A stretch of DNA of 64,000 nt, from the NCBI RefSeq assembly GCF_900111015.1, contig NZ_FOFS01000010.1, forward strand, positions 62,001 through 126,000, in the 5' to 3' direction. Below, piece by piece: positions 62,658 to 64,000 of this stretch (positions are counted from its first letter, which is position 1; every line of letters begins with the position of its first letter). The DNA is from Solimonas aquatica. GTDB lineage: Bacteria > Pseudomonadota > Gammaproteobacteria > Nevskiales > Nevskiaceae. The notes beneath the pieces were generated by a model. It ran no database searches. It saw only the letters and a list, made by a program, of their open reading frames with translations, and was not told the origin of the DNA. Made by a program: the position numbers and the translations under genes.

Positions 62658-62825
62658 TTAGCAAGTTGATGCAAAAGTGCATTCCTGCACTTTTGCATGT
62701 CGCTTCGAAAAGGCGTGACTTTTCTCCGCTCCCGACAATCAATCGCTTGCAACGCCTGATTGTCGTTGGCACATCCCTGTGCCAAGTACAGGGCGATACA
62801 AAACGAGTTTTGCATCACCCTGTTA
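62658..62825. repeat. 168-bp multi-hairpin structured element, copy B
   Basis: Same layout as 31139-31306. The ends pair (TTAGCAAGTTGATGCAAAAG with GTTTTGCATCACCCTGTTAG, several mismatches). The first hairpin is ATGCAAAAGTGCA/TGCACTTTTGCAT, then GAAAAGG..CTTTTC and GACAATCAAT../ATTGTC. The TTGGCAC/GTGCCAA hairpin is conserved in sequence. Its right end overlaps the stop codon of the FmdB-type gene. It lies between the nifB UAS and that gene. Confidence 0.75.
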
Positions 62826-63053
62826 GATGCGCGAACGTTCCTTCTTCGAGTAATGACTGAAATGCCCTTCGCGCGCGGCCTGCTTGCGCGCACGCTGGAC
62901 GATGGCCTTGGCGCGTCCGGGCGCCGCCGGCGCAGAGAGCAGTTTCTGCAGCTTGCGGCCACCGCAATTCGGACACACCGGTTTGGCATCGCCGCTGATC
63001 AGGAGTTCGCAATTCTGCTCACAGCTCGGGCAGTGATAATCGTAAAGCGGCAT
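62823..63053 (-). CDS. FmdB-type zinc-ribbon protein
   Basis: A 76-residue protein: MPLYDYHCPSCEQNCELLIS and VCPNCGGRKLQKLLS give two CxxC pairs of a zinc ribbon, as in FmdB family regulatory proteins, followed by a basic tail (RAKAIVQRARKQAAREGHFS). FmdB was proposed as a regulator in a molybdenum enzyme operon, and here it sits beside the molbindin gene and nifB. The role is otherwise unknown. A sigma-54-like site lies 43 bases upstream of the start codon. Confidence 0.85.
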   Translation of the reverse strand: MPLYDYHCPSCEQNCELLISGDAKPVCPNCGGRKLQKLLSAPAAPGRAKAIVQRARKQAAREGHFSHYSKKERSRI

Positions 63054-63095
63054 TGGTGGATTTCCTTCCATTGACGAAGCACGGGAACGCCGGGT

Positions 63096-63110
63096 GCAAT
63101 AACAATGCCG
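63096..63110 (-). promoter_or_regulatory. Possible sigma-54 promoter of the FmdB-type gene
   Basis: CGGCAT-TGTTA-TTGC on the minus strand; the first base of the -24 differs from consensus TGGCAC/T, -12 is perfect and spacing is correct. No TGT-N10-ACA site was found nearby, which lowers confidence. Confidence 0.5.
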
Positions 63111-63202
63111 CCTTGGCTTCTTGATCCATATCATGGCTGCGCGGCGGATTTCGGCTTAGGGTTTTGCATTCCAGTCGTAACAACAACGGGAGCCTTTTCA
63201 CC

Positions 63203-63409
63203 ATGAAGCTCAGCGCGCGAAACGCCCTCAAGGGCAAAGTCGAAAAGCTCAACCGCGGCGCCGTGACCACCACAGTCCGCATCGACGTCGGCAACGGCAT
63301 TCACCTCACCTCCTCCATCACCAACGATGCCGCCGATGATCTGGCGCTGAAGGTGGGCGATGAGGTCACGGCGATCATCAAGTCTTCCGACGTCATCGTC
63401 GGCAAGTAA
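63203..63409 (+). CDS. mop: Molbindin (Mop, TOBE domain)
   Basis: The 68-residue protein is a single Mop/TOBE domain: MKLSARNALKGKVEKLNRGAVTTTVRIDVGNGIHLTSSITNDAADDLALKVGDEVTAIIKSSDVIV. SARNALKGKV and the final IKSSDVIV are the family's molybdate-contact segments. Molbindins bind molybdate as oligomers and may buffer Mo for the FeMo-cofactor. It is divergent from the FmdB-type gene. GGGAG upstream supports the ATG. Confidence 0.93.
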   Translation: MKLSARNALKGKVEKLNRGAVTTTVRIDVGNGIHLTSSITNDAADDLALKVGDEVTAIIKSSDVIVGK

Positions 63410-63497
63410 AGCAAGCGGCGCTTTTTATTCATGCTGTAGCTCGTCTGGCGGCTTGCGCGCACCAGTGCTGTAAGCTGTCTGGCCCTGCTGTTGTTGC

Positions 63498-64000
63498 TTA
63501 GGCGCGTGAGCGCCGTAAGCCGCCATGGTTTTGCTGTTGCTTCTGGGTTTTTTGCTCGATCTGGCCCTCGTTTCGTGCGCCTTCGGCGCCCGAGGTACTT
63601 CTCTTTGCTCGTGCAAAGAGAAGTACCCAAGAGAAAGCACGCCCTACGCCTCGCATCCGTCGCCGCTGACGCGGCGCCGGCAGCCTGCGCTGCTCGCGTG
63701 CTCGGGGCCGTTGCAGACGCGCCATCCCTGGCGCGACTGCAACTGAGCCGGACTTCGTGTCCGGCTCTCCCACTGCGCTCGCTGCGCTGCTCGGTGCGAG
63801 GCAAAGGGGGTTTAAAAGCAAAGCCAAAGCAACAGCAAAGCGACGCTCATCGCTCGAAGCTGCTGTGGCTTTTGACTTCGGGGTCCCCGTCTCTGGCGCT
63901 GAGCTGTGCGGCGAGCGCAGGGGAGAGCCGCCCAGGAAGGGCGGCTCAGTTGCGGCCACGCCATGGATGGCGTGTCCGCAACGGCCCCGAGCACGTTGCA
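63498..64000. repeat. Compound inverted-repeat element, copy 4 (cut by window end)
   Basis: Same orientation as copy 1. The left terminal hairpin CTTAGGCGCGTGAGCGCC is present but the outermost ~10 bases CCGTAGGGCGG are missing. The CTTCTCTTTGC/GCAAAGAGAAG hairpin, the CGCCATCCCTGGCG hairpin and 9-bp stems GAGCCGGAC/GTCCGGCTC (left) and GAGCCGCCC/GGGCGGCTC (right) are visible. It continues past the window edge. It lies 88 bases downstream of mop. Confidence 0.88.

Noticed and set aside
63140-63170. Possible sigma-54 promoter in front of mop on the plus strand
   Set aside because: The GG and GC dinucleotides are 11 instead of 10 bases apart and the -24 is poor.

Overview
The window is GC-rich chromosomal DNA, packed with short operons, from a proteobacterium, most likely a gammaproteobacterium. 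The evidence is a GacA/UvrY-type regulator, an algH(yqgE)-yqgF-pyrB-pyrC' pyrimidine block laid out as in Pseudomonas, an ATP-grasp-type gshA paired with gshB, a UbiH-family hydroxylase and a NifA/sigma-54 nitrogenase regulon. I cannot name the genus. I saw no tRNA, rRNA, CRISPR array, integrase or transposase gene.

About 1-20.4 kb is housekeeping: a GacA-like response regulator cut by the window edge, a START/SRPBCC protein, isocitrate lyase, an esterase lipoprotein, rraA-dsbB, class I fumarase, a degenerate sigma-54-activator-like ATPase divergent from nrdB, a ubiquinone-type hydroxylase, an MBL hydrolase, a CDF metal exporter, gshA-gshB, yqgE-yqgF-pyrB-pyrC' and pckA. Isocitrate lyase, fumarase and PEP carboxykinase together indicate growth on acetate or fatty acids through the glyoxylate shunt and gluconeogenesis.

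About 20.4-43.7 kb is envelope and accessory: two tandem outer-membrane beta-barrel paralogues, a TonB-dependent receptor beside a two-component system, a divergent electron-transfer cluster (cytochrome b561, a Cyc2-like cytochrome-porin and a small cytochrome c), selO, a TSUP permease, phoH, a heavy-metal RND efflux operon (C-B-A order), a DUF885 metallopeptidase and a YkgJ-type cysteine cluster protein.

About 43.7-63.4 kb is a nitrogen-fixation island. It has four transcription units: nifHDK (minus); a divergent globin plus an unknown gene (plus strand); nifUS-orf93-modD (minus); and a long minus-strand operon nifB-fdx-nifIscA-TPR-LRV-nifZ-nifZ'-DUF3024-nifS2-nifT-orf86-DegT. A SIR2-like gene, an FmdB-type zinc ribbon gene and a molbindin gene sit beside them. 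I found matching sigma-54 (-24/-12) promoters and NifA-type TGT-N10-ACA sites in front of nifH, the globin gene, nifU and nifB. One UAS lies between the divergent nifH and globin promoters. nifA, nifEN, nifX, nifV and nifQ are not in the window and must lie elsewhere.

The most unusual content is non-coding. Four copies of a ~720-bp compound inverted repeat (34552-35287, 49410-50125, 54472-55188, 63498 to the window end) lie just downstream of gene 3' ends, three of them bounding nif operons. Hairpins inside them change sequence between copies while keeping base pairing. A second family of 168-bp multi-hairpin elements (31139-31306 and 62658-62825) shows the same behaviour. An 81-bp element in the nifH-nifD spacer looks like the two ends of the large repeat joined together.
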